From: G051132615 sp051132615
GTDB lineage: Bacteria > Pseudomonadota > Gammaproteobacteria > Burkholderiales > Neisseriaceae
Direction: 5' to 3'
DNA: 64,000 nt
Assembly (NCBI RefSeq): GCF_051132615.1
Contig: NZ_CP152375.1
Span: forward strand, 558,001-622,000
Position 1 is the stretch's first letter. Each line of letters starts with the position of its first letter. The notes below the pieces were generated by a model that did not search any database, was not told where the DNA came from, and saw nothing but the letters and a program-made list of their open reading frames with translations. Made by a program: the position numbers and the translations under genes. Of this stretch, positions 34,146 to 44,096 are shown in pieces.

Positions 34146-36986
34146 ATGGAATATATCCGCATTCGTGGCGCACGCACACATAATCTTAAAGACATTAACC
34201 TTGATCTACCCCGTCACCAATTGGTTGTGATTACTGGCTTATCTGGTAGTGGAAAAAGTTCACTTGCTTTTGATACTTTGTACGCTGAAGGGCAACGCCG
34301 CTATGTTGAAAGTTTATCTGCTTACGCACGCCAATTTTTGCAAATGATGGAAAAACCCGATGTCGACTTAATTGAAGGTTTGTCTCCTGCCATTTCTATT
34401 GAACAAAAAGCAACCAGTCATAACCCTCGCTCAACAGTCGGCACAGTAACAGAAATTCATGATTATTTACGTTTATTGTTTGCCCGAGTAGGTACCCCCT
34501 ATTGTCCAGATCATCATGTGGCTTTAGCGAGCCAAACCGTTTCACAAATGGTCGATCATGTATTGTCCTTACCTGAAGAAACTAAGATCATGATTTTGTC
34601 TCCCATGGTATTGGAACGTAAAGGTGAGAATCTGGAGCTTTTTGAAGATTTACGCGCTCAAGGCTTCGCGCGTGTCAGAATCAATAAAGAGGTGTATGAA
34701 TTAGACAATCTGCCCAAACTCAACAAAAATCAAAAACACACTATTGAAGTGGTTGTAGACCGTTTAAAAGTACGAGCAGACATGAAGCAACGTTTGGCTG
34801 AAAGTTTTGAAACGGCCTTGCGTCATGCAGAGGGGCGCGTGTTAGCGATGGAAATGGATACAGGTGAAGAACATTGGTTCTCAGCCAAGTTTGCTTGCCC
34901 TATTTGTTCGTATAGTCTGCCTGAATTAGAACCTCGCCTTTTCTCATTTAATAACCCAATGGGTGCGTGTCCTAAATGTGATGGCTTAGGTCAAATGACT
35001 TTCTTTGACTCTAAACGTGTTGTGGTTCACCCCGAGCTTGCTTTAGCTGCTGGTGCAATCAAAGGTTGGGATAAGCGTAATGCTTTTTACTTTCAAATGC
35101 TGCAATCACTGGCGAAACATTATGAATTTGATTTGAATACGCCATTTGAGTTATTGCCTGAAAAAACCCAAAATATTGTTCTATATGGTTCTGGTAAAGA
35201 GAGCATTGAGTTTTCCTACCTTTCGGAAAAAGGCACACAATTTATTCGATCTCATGCCTTTGAAGGCATTATCCCTAACTTAGAACGTCGCTTTAGGGAA
35301 ACAGACTCAAACGCCGTCAGAGAAGAACTTTTAAAATACCAAGCACAACAAACGTGCCCTAGTTGTCATGGCGCACGTTTACGTACAGAAGCACGAAATG
35401 TGATGATTGCGGATGAATCTTTACCTCAAATCAGTGGCTGGCCATTACAAAAAAGTTATGACTTTTTTAATGAACTGAACTTAACAGGCAATAAAAAAGC
35501 CATTGCAGAAAAAATTCTGAAAGAAATTACTGAACGTTTGGGTTTTTTAATCAATGTTGGTTTAAATTATTTAACTTTGGCTCGTAGTGCAGAAACTTTA
35601 TCTGGTGGTGAAGCACAACGTATTCGTTTAGCCAGCCAAATTGGTTCTGGTTTAACTGGCGTGATGTATGTGTTAGATGAGCCTTCTATCGGCTTACATC
35701 AGCGAGACAATGACCGTTTATTGGGTACACTGACCCGCTTACGTGATTTGGGCAACAGTGTCATTGTTGTTGAGCATGATGAAGACGCAATTCGATCTGC
35801 CGATTTTGTGGTGGACATGGGTCCTGGTGCGGGTGAACATGGTGGCAATGTCATTATTGCAGGCACCCCAAAAGAAGTGACGAATAATAAAGACTCTATT
35901 ACTGGCCAATATTTAAGTGGCAAAAAAGCCATTGCGGTTCCTGAACAACGCGCACCAGTAGACCCAGCTCGGATACTCCGTTTGATCGGTGCCTCAGGAA
36001 ACAACTTAAAAAATGTCACATTAGAGCTACCGTTAGGTTTAATGACTTGTATTACGGGCGTATCAGGCAGTGGTAAATCAACGTTAATTAATGACACTCT
36101 GGCTAAGATTGCGGCACGAGAATTAAACCGTGCCAGTGAAGAACCTTCCGCATTTACTGATATTTCTGGGCTAGACCATTTAGATAAAGTCATTAATGTT
36201 GACCAAAGCCCTATTGGCAGAACACCACGTTCTAACCCTGCAACGTACACAGGTTTATTTACCCCCATAAGAGAACTCTTTGCGATGACCCCTTTAGCGC
36301 GTGAGCGTGGCTATAACCCAGGGCGTTTTAGCTTTAATGTCAAAGGTGGGCGTTGTGAAGCATGTCAGGGCGATGGCATGATTAAAGTAGAAATGCATTT
36401 TTTACCCGATGTTTATGTCCCTTGTGATATCTGTCACAGTAAACGTTATAACCGTGAAACACTGGATATCCAATATAAAAGTAAAAACATCAGTGAAGTA
36501 CTGGAAATGACGGTAGAAGAAGCTTTGGCATTTTTCAATGCTGTGCCACTGATTGCCCGAAAATTACAAACGCTTATGGATGTTGGTTTAGGCTATATCC
36601 GCTTAGGGCAAAGTGCCACAACATTATCAGGAGGTGAGGCACAACGAGTCAAACTGGCATTGGAACTGTCTAAACGTGATACAGGCAGAACATTGTATAT
36701 TTTAGATGAACCCACCACAGGTTTACACTTTGCTGATATTGCGATGTTAATGGAGGTACTCAAACGCTTAAAAGGCAATGGCAACAGTATCGTGATTATT
36801 GAACACAACCTTGATGTCATTAAAACAGCGGATTATGTTGTTGATTTAGGCCCCGAAGGGGGGGATGGTGGTGGCGAAATTATTGCTCAAGGCACCCCAG
36901 AAGAAGTGGCTAAAAGTAAAAAAAGCTATACCGCCCGTTATTTATCTGAGGTATTGAAAAACCATAAAAAAGTGGCAAAAAAATAA
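34146..36986 (+). CDS. uvrA: excinuclease ABC subunit A
   Basis: Damage-recognition ATPase of nucleotide excision repair. 946 residues from the ATG at 34146 (MEYIRIRGARTHNL); an ATG 33 nt upstream adds residues not found in UvrA. It has two ABC modules, with Walker A GLSGSGKSSLAFDTL and GVSGSGKSTL, and signatures LSGGEAQRIRLASQIG and LSGGEAQRVKLALEL. Zinc sites are CPICS...CPKC and CEAC...CDIC. Complete, full length. Confidence 0.98.
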   Translation: MEYIRIRGARTHNLKDINLDLPRHQLVVITGLSGSGKSSLAFDTLYAEGQRRYVESLSAYARQFLQMMEKPDVDLIEGLSPAISIEQKATSHNPRSTVGTVTEIHDYLRLLFARVGTPYCPDHHVALASQTVSQMVDHVLSLPEETKIMILSPMVLERKGENLELFEDLRAQGFARVRINKEVYELDNLPKLNKNQKHTIEVVVDRLKVRADMKQRLAESFETALRHAEGRVLAMEMDTGEEHWFSAKFACPICSYSLPELEPRLFSFNNPMGACPKCDGLGQMTFFDSKRVVVHPELALAAGAIKGWDKRNAFYFQMLQSLAKHYEFDLNTPFELLPEKTQNIVLYGSGKESIEFSYLSEKGTQFIRSHAFEGIIPNLERRFRETDSNAVREELLKYQAQQTCPSCHGARLRTEARNVMIADESLPQISGWPLQKSYDFFNELNLTGNKKAIAEKILKEITERLGFLINVGLNYLTLARSAETLSGGEAQRIRLASQIGSGLTGVMYVLDEPSIGLHQRDNDRLLGTLTRLRDLGNSVIVVEHDEDAIRSADFVVDMGPGAGEHGGNVIIAGTPKEVTNNKDSITGQYLSGKKAIAVPEQRAPVDPARILRLIGASGNNLKNVTLELPLGLMTCITGVSGSGKSTLINDTLAKIAARELNRASEEPSAFTDISGLDHLDKVINVDQSPIGRTPRSNPATYTGLFTPIRELFAMTPLARERGYNPGRFSFNVKGGRCEACQGDGMIKVEMHFLPDVYVPCDICHSKRYNRETLDIQYKSKNISEVLEMTVEEALAFFNAVPLIARKLQTLMDVGLGYIRLGQSATTLSGGEAQRVKLALELSKRDTGRTLYILDEPTTGLHFADIAMLMEVLKRLKGNGNSIVIIEHNLDVIKTADYVVDLGPEGGDGGGEIIAQGTPEEVAKSKKSYTARYLSEVLKNHKKVAKK

Positions 36987-36994
36987 TAGCCCAA

Positions 36995-37024
36995 CAGGAT
37001 GATGATTTAAAATTATCATCCTGC
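36995..37024 (+). terminator. hairpin after uvrA
   Basis: CAGGATGAT/ATCATCCTG forms a strong stem 8 nt past the stop but lacks a T run, so it is a weak terminator or mRNA-stabilising end. Confidence 0.45.
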
Positions 37025-37207
37025 TCTTCTGATAAGTCATTCATTTCAATTTGTTTTTTAAATTTTACTCAATCAATACAAATGGTTAATATTTGTAAAT
37101 ATTTAAACGCCATTTGACAGCATTTATTAAAACATATAATATTAAATATGTTAATTGGTTTTAGAAAAATTCACCTGTAATTTAATAACATATGATTAAA
37201 AATAATC

Positions 37208-37254
37208 AACCTAATTCTTATTAGGTTATTTTATAGTGATTTTTTACTATAAAA
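37208..37254 (+). repeat. two tandem perfect hairpins
   Basis: AACCTAAT/ATTAGGTT (37208-37227) is followed at once by TTTTATAGT/ACTATAAAA (37229-37254). Both are perfect. They lie 70-110 nt before the next small gene. The 330-base gap around them holds no other feature. Confidence 0.4.
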
Positions 37255-37320
37255 ATTAAAGTCTTTAACACTCATCGTTATTTAAATATTTTATTCATGA
37301 ACGACTAAGGGAGTATTACA

Positions 37321-37530
37321 ATGAGCATCAATGATCATGATTATATTAATCTTTCAGAAGATCATGAAATAGATTATCACCTTCAAAAAGTGGGCAAACA
37401 AGAAACGGAAAATAACCGTACTTCAGTTCGCGAAATGGCCAACAAATGTAAACGTGATTTAGATAAAACATTTTTAACACATAACGAATTACATTTATAC
37501 GTTGCAACACAAGCAACATTATTAGAGTAA
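37321..37530 (+). CDS. small hypothetical protein (69 residues)
   Basis: A charged, soluble protein (DYINLSEDHEIDYHLQKVG at the start, then RTSVREMANKCKRDL) with an excellent AGGGAG ribosome binding site 7 nt before ATG. It loosely resembles DUF3606 at its N-terminus, though the match is weak. Single gene. Confidence 0.6.
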   Translation: MSINDHDYINLSEDHEIDYHLQKVGKQETENNRTSVREMANKCKRDLDKTFLTHNELHLYVATQATLLE

Positions 37531-37596
37531 ACAAATATAGCTGTGCTCAACCATTTATTTGGCTAGAACAAAAGTGCACTTTGAGATACGGTGTTT

Positions 37597-38394
37597 TTAT
37601 TGATTCACCTGAATCACCTCAAGTGTATCTAAATTCACAGCAGATAATGGCCCACCCCAAATGGCACCGGAATCGGTGCCTATCACGTTTTCACCAAAAT
37701 AAACACCCAATGCAGACCAATGACCAAAAACAATCGTATGGTCTAAATTTTGACGATCTTTTGCCATAAACCATGGTTGTAACCCCTCTGGAGCATCGGC
37801 TATGGTGCCCTTATAGTTAAAATCCATTTTGCCTTTTTTCGTCAAAAACCGCATACGGGTCATGACATTTAAAATAACACGCAATCGATCAATACCCTCT
37901 AAATCAGATTGATAGTGATCTGGTTTATTGCCATACATTTGGCTCAATAATATTGTATAGTCTTCGTTGGATAAGCAAGCGGATACTTCGCCAGCTAAAG
38001 AAAGTGCCTGATCAATGGTCCATTGTGTCAACAAACCTGCGTGTACCAGCACTTTATTGCCTCGTTTGCGCATGAGTGGTTGTTGACGTAACCAATATAA
38101 TAATTCTTCTTTATCAGTTGCCTCTAATATTGCATCCAGCGTATCCCCTTTTTTTTGCCGGCTAAAACCATAAGCAACAGATAATAGATGTAAATCGTGG
38201 TTTCCTAATACAGTATGAATACTATTTTCATATGACTTCACAAAACGCAATGTTTCTAAAGATTTTGGTCCACGGTTGACCAAATCGCCAACAAGCCACA
38301 CAATATCTTCTTTTGGGTTAAAATGAATTGCTTCTAGTAAAGCAATAAACTGATCAAAGCAACCTTGGATGTCACCTATTGCATAAAATGCCAT
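37597..38394 (-). CDS. apaH: bis(5'-nucleosyl)-tetraphosphatase, symmetrical
   Basis: Hydrolyses Ap4A to two ADP. 265 residues; metallophosphatase motifs GDIQGC, GDLVNRGPKS, LGNHDLHLLS and VHAGL. It shares its upstream region with rep (45-nt gap). Confidence 0.95.
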   Translation of the reverse strand: MAFYAIGDIQGCFDQFIALLEAIHFNPKEDIVWLVGDLVNRGPKSLETLRFVKSYENSIHTVLGNHDLHLLSVAYGFSRQKKGDTLDAILEATDKEELLYWLRQQPLMRKRGNKVLVHAGLLTQWTIDQALSLAGEVSACLSNEDYTILLSQMYGNKPDHYQSDLEGIDRLRVILNVMTRMRFLTKKGKMDFNYKGTIADAPEGLQPWFMAKDRQNLDHTIVFGHWSALGVYFGENVIGTDSGAIWGGPLSAVNLDTLEVIQVNQ

Positions 38395-38438
38395 AATACC
38401 AACTTACCCCTGCCAATACAGAAAATATAAAAAAGACT

Positions 38439-40439
38439 ATGCTCACACTAAATGTCCCTCAACGTCAAGCCATTACTTATTTAGATGGGCCTTTACTGGT
38501 TTTGGCGGGCGCCGGTAGTGGTAAAACACGGGTCATTACCCATAAAATCGCCTATCTTATTGAACAAGCGAATTACAAAGCACACAATATTGCGGCTATT
38601 ACCTTTACCAATAAAGCGGCAAAAGAAATGCAAGAACGCTTACAAGGCCTTTTACCTAAAACAAGTTTAAAAGGTATTACCGTCAGCACCTTCCATTCAT
38701 TAGGTATGCGTATTTTACGGGAAGAAGCACCCTACTTTGCCTATAAAAAGCAATTTTCCATACTGGATGCAAATGATACCAGCAAAATCATTCGAGACTT
38801 TTTGGTCACAACCAGTAAAGAAGAAATTTTTCGGGCACAAAATCAACTGTCTTTATGGAAAAATCAACTCATTACACCTGAAAGTGCCTTTAACTTAGCC
38901 CAAAATGATTGGGAAGCTGTGATGGCTAGGCTTTATGCCAGTTACCAAGATACTTTATTTGCCTATCAGGCAGTGGATTTTGATGACTTATTGCGTTTAC
39001 CCACTCAGCTTTTTTTAGAAAATACTGAGGCACAGGAAAAATGGCAACACCGTTTACGCTATCTGTTGATTGATGAATATCAGGACACCAACCATTGTCA
39101 ATACGAATTGGTTAAACTGTTGGTTGGTAAAAAAGGCATGTTCACTGCGGTTGGGGATGACAATCAAAGTATTTATGCTTGGCGCGGTGCTAATATAGAA
39201 AACTTAAACCGACTGCAAAACGATTTTTATCAATTAAAAATCATCAAGCTGGAACAGAACTACCGTTCCAGTCGCCGTATTTTACACGCAGCAAATACTT
39301 TAATTAGCCATAATCCCAGACTGTATGAAAAAAAACTCTGGAGCGAACACGGTGTGGGCGATCCTATAGAAGTGATTGTGTGTAAAGACGAGGAACACGA
39401 AGCCGATATTATTGTGAATCGGCTCATCACCCATCGTTTACAACATAATAAAAAGCTGATGGATTATGCCATTTTATACCGCAGTAATCATCAGGCTCGT
39501 ATTTTAGAAAAGGCCTTAAGAGACCAACGCATTTTGTATCAGATTTCAGGAGGGCAAAGCTTTTTCGATAAAGCTGAAATCAAAGATGTATTGGCCTATT
39601 TAAGGCTGTTAAATAACCCTGATGATGACCCAGCCTTTATTCGAGCGCTAACAACCCCAAAAAAGGGCGTAGGCAATCAAAGTTTAGAAAAATTGAATCA
39701 ATATGCAAAAAGCCATCAAATCAGCTTATTTGCCGCGGCAAAGCTACCAGAAGCTTTAGATAGCCTAGGCAAGAGCCAAAGCGAAGCCTTACAGTATTTC
39801 ACAAGCTTGATCGAACAAACACAAGAGTCTAGTTTAACTGAACCTGCTGGTGCTGTTTTACAGAACTTGCTCAAAACAATTGACTACGAAAACCATTTAT
39901 TTCAAACAGAAGAGCTACGCCCCGCTGAAATAAAATGGAAAAACACTCAGGATCTGGCCTCATGGCTGACTAAAAAAGGGGAGCAAGATGGCAAAAATCT
40001 ACTTGAGTTGTCACAAACATTGGCACTCATGAACTTACTGGAAGGCAAAGAGGAAGGCGAAATTGATGCAGTGAAGCTTTCTACCCTACATGCGTCTAAA
40101 GGACTTGAATACCCATATGTTTTTTTGATTGGCTGTGAAGAAGGTATTTTGCCCCATTCAGAATCCAGTGAAGCAGCACAAATCGAAGAAGAGCGGCGAT
40201 TAATGTATGTTGGTGTAACTCGTGCACAACAAAATTTAACGTTAACTTATTGTGCCAAAAGGCGTAAAGCAGGCACTTGGCAATTTATTGACCCTTCTCG
40301 TTTTATTGATGAGTTGCCCCAAGAAGACTTAAAATTTTTGGGCAAAAAAGGCAGTGACCCGATTGTCAGTAAAACGGAAGGCCAAGCAAGATTAGCTGGT
40401 TTAAGCGCCATGCTGTCAGATAAGATCAAAGATCGTTAA
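38439..40439 (+). CDS. rep: ATP-dependent DNA helicase Rep
   Basis: A superfamily 1A 3'-5' helicase that helps restart replication. 666 residues (E. coli Rep has 673). Walker A is LAGAGSGKTRVIT, Walker B LLIDEYQDTN, motif III VGDDNQSIYAWRGA, motif IV LEQNYRSS, and VKLSTLHASKGLEY and VGVTRAQQNL follow. Rep is preferred over UvrD because of length and the LTLNVPQRQA start. Confidence 0.94.
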   Translation: MLTLNVPQRQAITYLDGPLLVLAGAGSGKTRVITHKIAYLIEQANYKAHNIAAITFTNKAAKEMQERLQGLLPKTSLKGITVSTFHSLGMRILREEAPYFAYKKQFSILDANDTSKIIRDFLVTTSKEEIFRAQNQLSLWKNQLITPESAFNLAQNDWEAVMARLYASYQDTLFAYQAVDFDDLLRLPTQLFLENTEAQEKWQHRLRYLLIDEYQDTNHCQYELVKLLVGKKGMFTAVGDDNQSIYAWRGANIENLNRLQNDFYQLKIIKLEQNYRSSRRILHAANTLISHNPRLYEKKLWSEHGVGDPIEVIVCKDEEHEADIIVNRLITHRLQHNKKLMDYAILYRSNHQARILEKALRDQRILYQISGGQSFFDKAEIKDVLAYLRLLNNPDDDPAFIRALTTPKKGVGNQSLEKLNQYAKSHQISLFAAAKLPEALDSLGKSQSEALQYFTSLIEQTQESSLTEPAGAVLQNLLKTIDYENHLFQTEELRPAEIKWKNTQDLASWLTKKGEQDGKNLLELSQTLALMNLLEGKEEGEIDAVKLSTLHASKGLEYPYVFLIGCEEGILPHSESSEAAQIEEERRLMYVGVTRAQQNLTLTYCAKRRKAGTWQFIDPSRFIDELPQEDLKFLGKKGSDPIVSKTEGQARLAGLSAMLSDKIKDR

Positions 40440-40445
40440 AATGCT

Positions 40446-41102
40446 TTATTCATCGTTATTTTCTTTTAACAAGGCTCTTTTATAGGCATCTCTTTGATGA
40501 ATCGTATTTAAAAACTGGCGGATCTTGCCATCAGTTTGTATCTGTGTCGCAATGGCTTCTAATGGAAAACTCATTTGAATATCGGCTGCACTAAATTGAT
40601 CCAGTGCAAACCAGTTATTTTGCGCTAAATGTTGCTCAATAAAATTTAAATGAATCGCCAATTGTTGATCAATATAGGCTTTTTGTACCCCTTTACCTAT
40701 GGCCTTACTTATAGGCCTAAGCAGCCATGGCATAGGTGCGCCTCCTAAACGATCAAACACTAAACGCATCAATAATAAAGGCATAAGAGAGCCCTCAGCA
40801 TAATGCAGCCAATAACGGTATGCTAAATACTGGGCAGAACCCAAGGTTGGACGAAACTGTTGTTTGGTATCATACTGGTCAATTAGGTATTCAATAATAG
40901 CGCCAGACTCTGCAACGGTAACTGCCCCATCGGTTAAAACTGGCGACTTACCCAATGGATGAATGCTTTTTAAAGATTCAGGAGCCAATAATGTTTTTGG
41001 GTTGCGCTGATAATACTTAATCGTGTAGGACAACCCTAATTCTTCCAATAACCATAAAATACGCTGTGAACGAGAATTATTTAAATGATGCAACGTAATC
41101 AT
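40446..41102 (-). CDS. glutathione S-transferase family protein
   Basis: 218 residues. N-terminal thioredoxin-like domain (ITLHHLNNSRSQRILWLLEE) with PLGKSPVLTDG and the glutathione-binding ESGAIIEYL, then a helical C-terminal domain. Similar proteins are annotated GST1-like. The substrate is unknown. The stop lies 6 nt from the rep stop on the other strand. Confidence 0.9.
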   Translation of the reverse strand: MITLHHLNNSRSQRILWLLEELGLSYTIKYYQRNPKTLLAPESLKSIHPLGKSPVLTDGAVTVAESGAIIEYLIDQYDTKQQFRPTLGSAQYLAYRYWLHYAEGSLMPLLLMRLVFDRLGGAPMPWLLRPISKAIGKGVQKAYIDQQLAIHLNFIEQHLAQNNWFALDQFSAADIQMSFPLEAIATQIQTDGKIRQFLNTIHQRDAYKRALLKENNDE

Positions 41103-41214
41103 CTTTAGCCCCTTTAATCATGGGTTATTTTTTCCTATCCTATGTGTTTATTCATAATTTTGCTACCATTATTCATGAATTTTATTATTTTTTATTTAAA
41201 TAAAGCGATGAAAT

Positions 41215-41571
41215 ATGATTCAAGTAAAACGAATTTATAACCCGATTAGTCAAGATGATGGCTACCGTATTCTGGTTGATCGTTTATGGCCAAGGGGCAT
41301 TTCAAAGGAAAAAGCCCATTTAGACGAATGGCTAAAAGAAATTGCCCCCAGTAATGAATTAAGAATCTGGTTTCATCAAGATCCAACCCACAGGCAAGAA
41401 GAATTTTGTCTTCGTTACCAAACCGAGTTAACACATAGCCCAGAAAAACAAACCTTGCTCGAAAAAATCACTCTTTTATCTAAGGAGCAAACCGTTACAT
41501 TACTTTATGCATCTAAAGATACGGAACACAATCATGCTTTATTTTTATTAAACTACTTACAAAAAAGCTGA
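41215..41571 (+). CDS. DUF488 family protein
   Basis: 118 residues, the short DUF488 type (YRILVDRLWPRGISKEKA at the start, VTLLYASKDTEHNHA at the end). Full length and complete. The function is unknown; some members are linked to haem/iron or DNA repair, without proof here. Confidence 0.9.
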   Translation: MIQVKRIYNPISQDDGYRILVDRLWPRGISKEKAHLDEWLKEIAPSNELRIWFHQDPTHRQEEFCLRYQTELTHSPEKQTLLEKITLLSKEQTVTLLYASKDTEHNHALFLLNYLQKS

Positions 41572-41720
41572 TTTACTTAAATGTATTGCGATAAAATAAT
41601 CAAGTGATTGATTTGTGATTGCGCCTACGGAAAGTTTGATCATCAATTAAATTTAGTCTGTCCAAACGGCTTATTCACTCACTCAACATTCTTTTTTTTC
41701 AAAAGGTTAAACACACCTAT

Positions 41721-41734
41721 TTGATTTACATCAG
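41721..41734 (+). promoter_or_regulatory. FNR/CRP-type binding site
   Basis: TTGATTTACATCAG matches the FNR consensus TTGAT-N4-ATCAA in 9 of 10 defined positions. It lies 377 nt before the yjiH start. No promoter elements at the expected distance are convincing. The remaining 539-base gap is A/T-rich with no ORF. Confidence 0.45.
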
Positions 41735-42069
41735 AAAAATAATTTTTATTTTGGATTAGGCATTAATCTATGTTATTATTTATTTAAAGATATATACATT
41801 ACTATACATATAACAACAGTATATATTTGGCTGCCACATAACAACAAAAACACTTTTTCTCAACTGTCAGCTTACCTAATAATAATAAATAACACACTGA
41901 ATAAATTATAAAATAATAATAAAAATTTACTCAATCATGACCCAAGTTATCCTACCTTGAACACATTATTTATTTTTGTGCTTCAAATGATAAAAAATAG
42001 GCTTCAATAAAAACAATAACAAACAGAGTCAGCATAGGAAATTTGATCACGTATTTGTTGGATTTTAGA

Positions 42070-42091
42070 ATTTTGAAAATAGTATCAAAAT
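42070..42091 (+). promoter_or_regulatory. short inverted repeat before yjiH
   Basis: ATTTTGA/TCAAAAT with an 8-nt spacer lies just before the AGAGGAG ribosome binding site. Possible operator or 5' hairpin. Confidence 0.25.
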
Positions 42092-42110
42092 TTAAAGAGG
42101 AGATTCATCT

Positions 42111-43502
42111 ATGAGCAATGGGGAACGAAAGGAAATTTTACAGGAAAACTTTGATTTACCTTTAAAATTCAGCGCAAAAGCAAAAGCAAAAATCATCTTT
42201 TTTAGCCTTTTTGGTTTTTTTACCTATTTTGTTTCTTTTAAAATTTCTGAGACTGGCTCTCCCACTATTTTAGTCGATCATATTGCCAATATCGTTAAAG
42301 ATATTCTTGGCAGCACATTAGTTGCTTGGGTATGTGTGGCAGCAATGATCGCAGGTGCCATTCAACCATTTACAAATAAAACATGGAATAGAAGCTTAAC
42401 AGACAGCGCTTTTACTTTTTTTAAAATCGCGGGGATACCAATTGGTATCATGTATGTACTCAACCAGTATTATTCTATTCAACTGGGGCCTGATGCTTTA
42501 TATACGCCAGGAATGATTCCATTTTTATTTGAAAAACTGGCCATGAGTCTGACCTTTGTGATTCCCATTGGCAGCGCATTAATTATTTTTTTAACAGATT
42601 ATGGCTTAATGGAATTTACAGGTGTTTTTGCCCGCCCCTTTATGAGACCTGTATACAAAACACCAGGGCGCTCTGCTATTGATGCAGTTGCCTCATTTGT
42701 AGGCAGTTACTCTATCGCGTTACTGATTACAGGCAAGCAATATCAGACGGGATTTTATTCAAAAAAAGAAGCGGCCATTATTGCCACTGGCTTTTCAACT
42801 GTTTCAGCCACTTTTTGTGTGATTGTTGCCAAAACACTGGGCTTAATGGAATACTGGAATCTCTTCTTTTGGAGTGCGCTCCTCGTCACATTTATTGTCA
42901 CAGCCATTACTGTGCGCATTTGGCCTTTAAGAAGTTTTTCTGAAGAATATAATGTTCAAAGAATGCCGGAAGAACCTATTCTGAAAACAGGTGTGACTAA
43001 ACGCGCGATCGCAGAAGGCCTTGCTGCCGCAGAAAAATCGCCTCCTATTATCCCAAATATGCTTAAAAACCTGCTTGTTGGTATTTCTGTGACGGTTGGA
43101 TTGATTCCCTCGATTATGTCTATTGGCTTACTGGGTCTGGTATTGGCACAATATACACCTGTATTTGATCTATTAAGCTATTTGTTCTACCCCATTACAT
43201 GGTTATTGCAATTTGCAGAAGCACAAATTGTTGCTAAAGCAGTCTCTATGGGTATTGCTGAAATGTTTTTACCTGCGGCATTGGCAAAAGACCTTGATCT
43301 GATTTCTAAATTCGTTGTGGGTATTACCTGTATTTCTGAAATTTTGTTTTTCTCTGCTTCAATTCCTTGTATGGTAGCCATGAGAATCCCTATTTCAGTA
43401 AAAGATATGGTGATTATTTGGTATGAACGTGTGGTGTTAACACTTTTAGTCGCCACACCATTTGCTTGGATTATGTTTAAAATATTTTCTATCAACGCTT
43501 AA
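42111..43502 (+). CDS. yjiH: YjiH-family membrane transporter (nucleoside-recognition fold)
   Basis: 463 residues with about ten membrane helices and a short charged cytoplasmic N-terminus. Motifs such as FVGSYSIALLITGKQYQTGFYSKKE (given in part), GFSTVSATFCVIVAKTLG and the C-terminal gate segments are those of E. coli YjiH, a Gate-domain protein of unknown substrate. AGAGGAG precedes the ATG. The long upstream region contains a possible FNR site. Confidence 0.88.
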   Translation: MSNGERKEILQENFDLPLKFSAKAKAKIIFFSLFGFFTYFVSFKISETGSPTILVDHIANIVKDILGSTLVAWVCVAAMIAGAIQPFTNKTWNRSLTDSAFTFFKIAGIPIGIMYVLNQYYSIQLGPDALYTPGMIPFLFEKLAMSLTFVIPIGSALIIFLTDYGLMEFTGVFARPFMRPVYKTPGRSAIDAVASFVGSYSIALLITGKQYQTGFYSKKEAAIIATGFSTVSATFCVIVAKTLGLMEYWNLFFWSALLVTFIVTAITVRIWPLRSFSEEYNVQRMPEEPILKTGVTKRAIAEGLAAAEKSPPIIPNMLKNLLVGISVTVGLIPSIMSIGLLGLVLAQYTPVFDLLSYLFYPITWLLQFAEAQIVAKAVSMGIAEMFLPAALAKDLDLISKFVVGITCISEILFFSASIPCMVAMRIPISVKDMVIIWYERVVLTLLVATPFAWIMFKIFSINA

Positions 43503-43638
43503 TTTAAGCTGCTATAGCCTTTACCCCATAATAATCAGTACTTATCAGACAGATTATTATGGGGTAAAATTATTGGCATAAATAGCAAACACGATAAATT
43601 TAAAAAACATAATCAATTGATTTTAAAATGGGAAAAAC

Positions 43639-44061
43639 ATGAAAAAATTTTGTTCTCTTCTTATCCTTCTTGGCACTTTAATGCTTGGTGCTTGTCAACC
43701 TGCTGATTTTCAAAAAGAGTTAGAAGCCCCAAATACAGATTGGCACCTTGTTGGCTATTCTGACTATGCAAAACAAGAAGGAAAAGCTGAATATCAGGAA
43801 ACATTACACTTCACTCAAGGTAGAATTCATGCTTCTTCCAGCGAAGGAACACAAATATGGCCTTACCATCTGGAAGGCACCACATTAAAAATCATCTATC
43901 AGTCAGAAAACAATGAAGGCGAAGTGTACTCAATCAAAAAAGACCAAGATAAATTCATACTGGAATATCTGGGTACCCAAAATAAAGATAAATTGGTCAA
44001 AAACTCAGAGCATGATAACTTTTTAGAATTAACACCAATCAAAAAAGAAGCTACTCAATAA
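43639..44061 (+). CDS. lipoprotein of unknown function
   Basis: 140 residues; lipobox LMLGACQ with lipidation at C19. The rest is hydrophilic and beta-rich, with a WHLVGYSDY start. No family is recognised. A terminator follows. It stands alone downstream of yjiH. Confidence 0.8.
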   Translation: MKKFCSLLILLGTLMLGACQPADFQKELEAPNTDWHLVGYSDYAKQEGKAEYQETLHFTQGRIHASSSEGTQIWPYHLEGTTLKIIYQSENNEGEVYSIKKDQDKFILEYLGTQNKDKLVKNSEHDNFLELTPIKKEATQ

Positions 44062-44064
44062 GAT

Positions 44065-44096
44065 AAACAAGAGGCAAAATAATTTGCCTCTTGTTT
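44065..44096. terminator. bidirectional terminator between lipoprotein and rhlE-like gene
   Basis: AAACAAGAGGCAAA/TTTGCCTCTTGTTT, a 14-bp perfect stem with a 4-nt loop and T runs. Confidence 0.85.

Noticed and set aside
35699..36268. 189-codon open frame on the minus strand within uvrA
   Set aside because: Antisense shadow of the second UvrA ABC module; no independent support.
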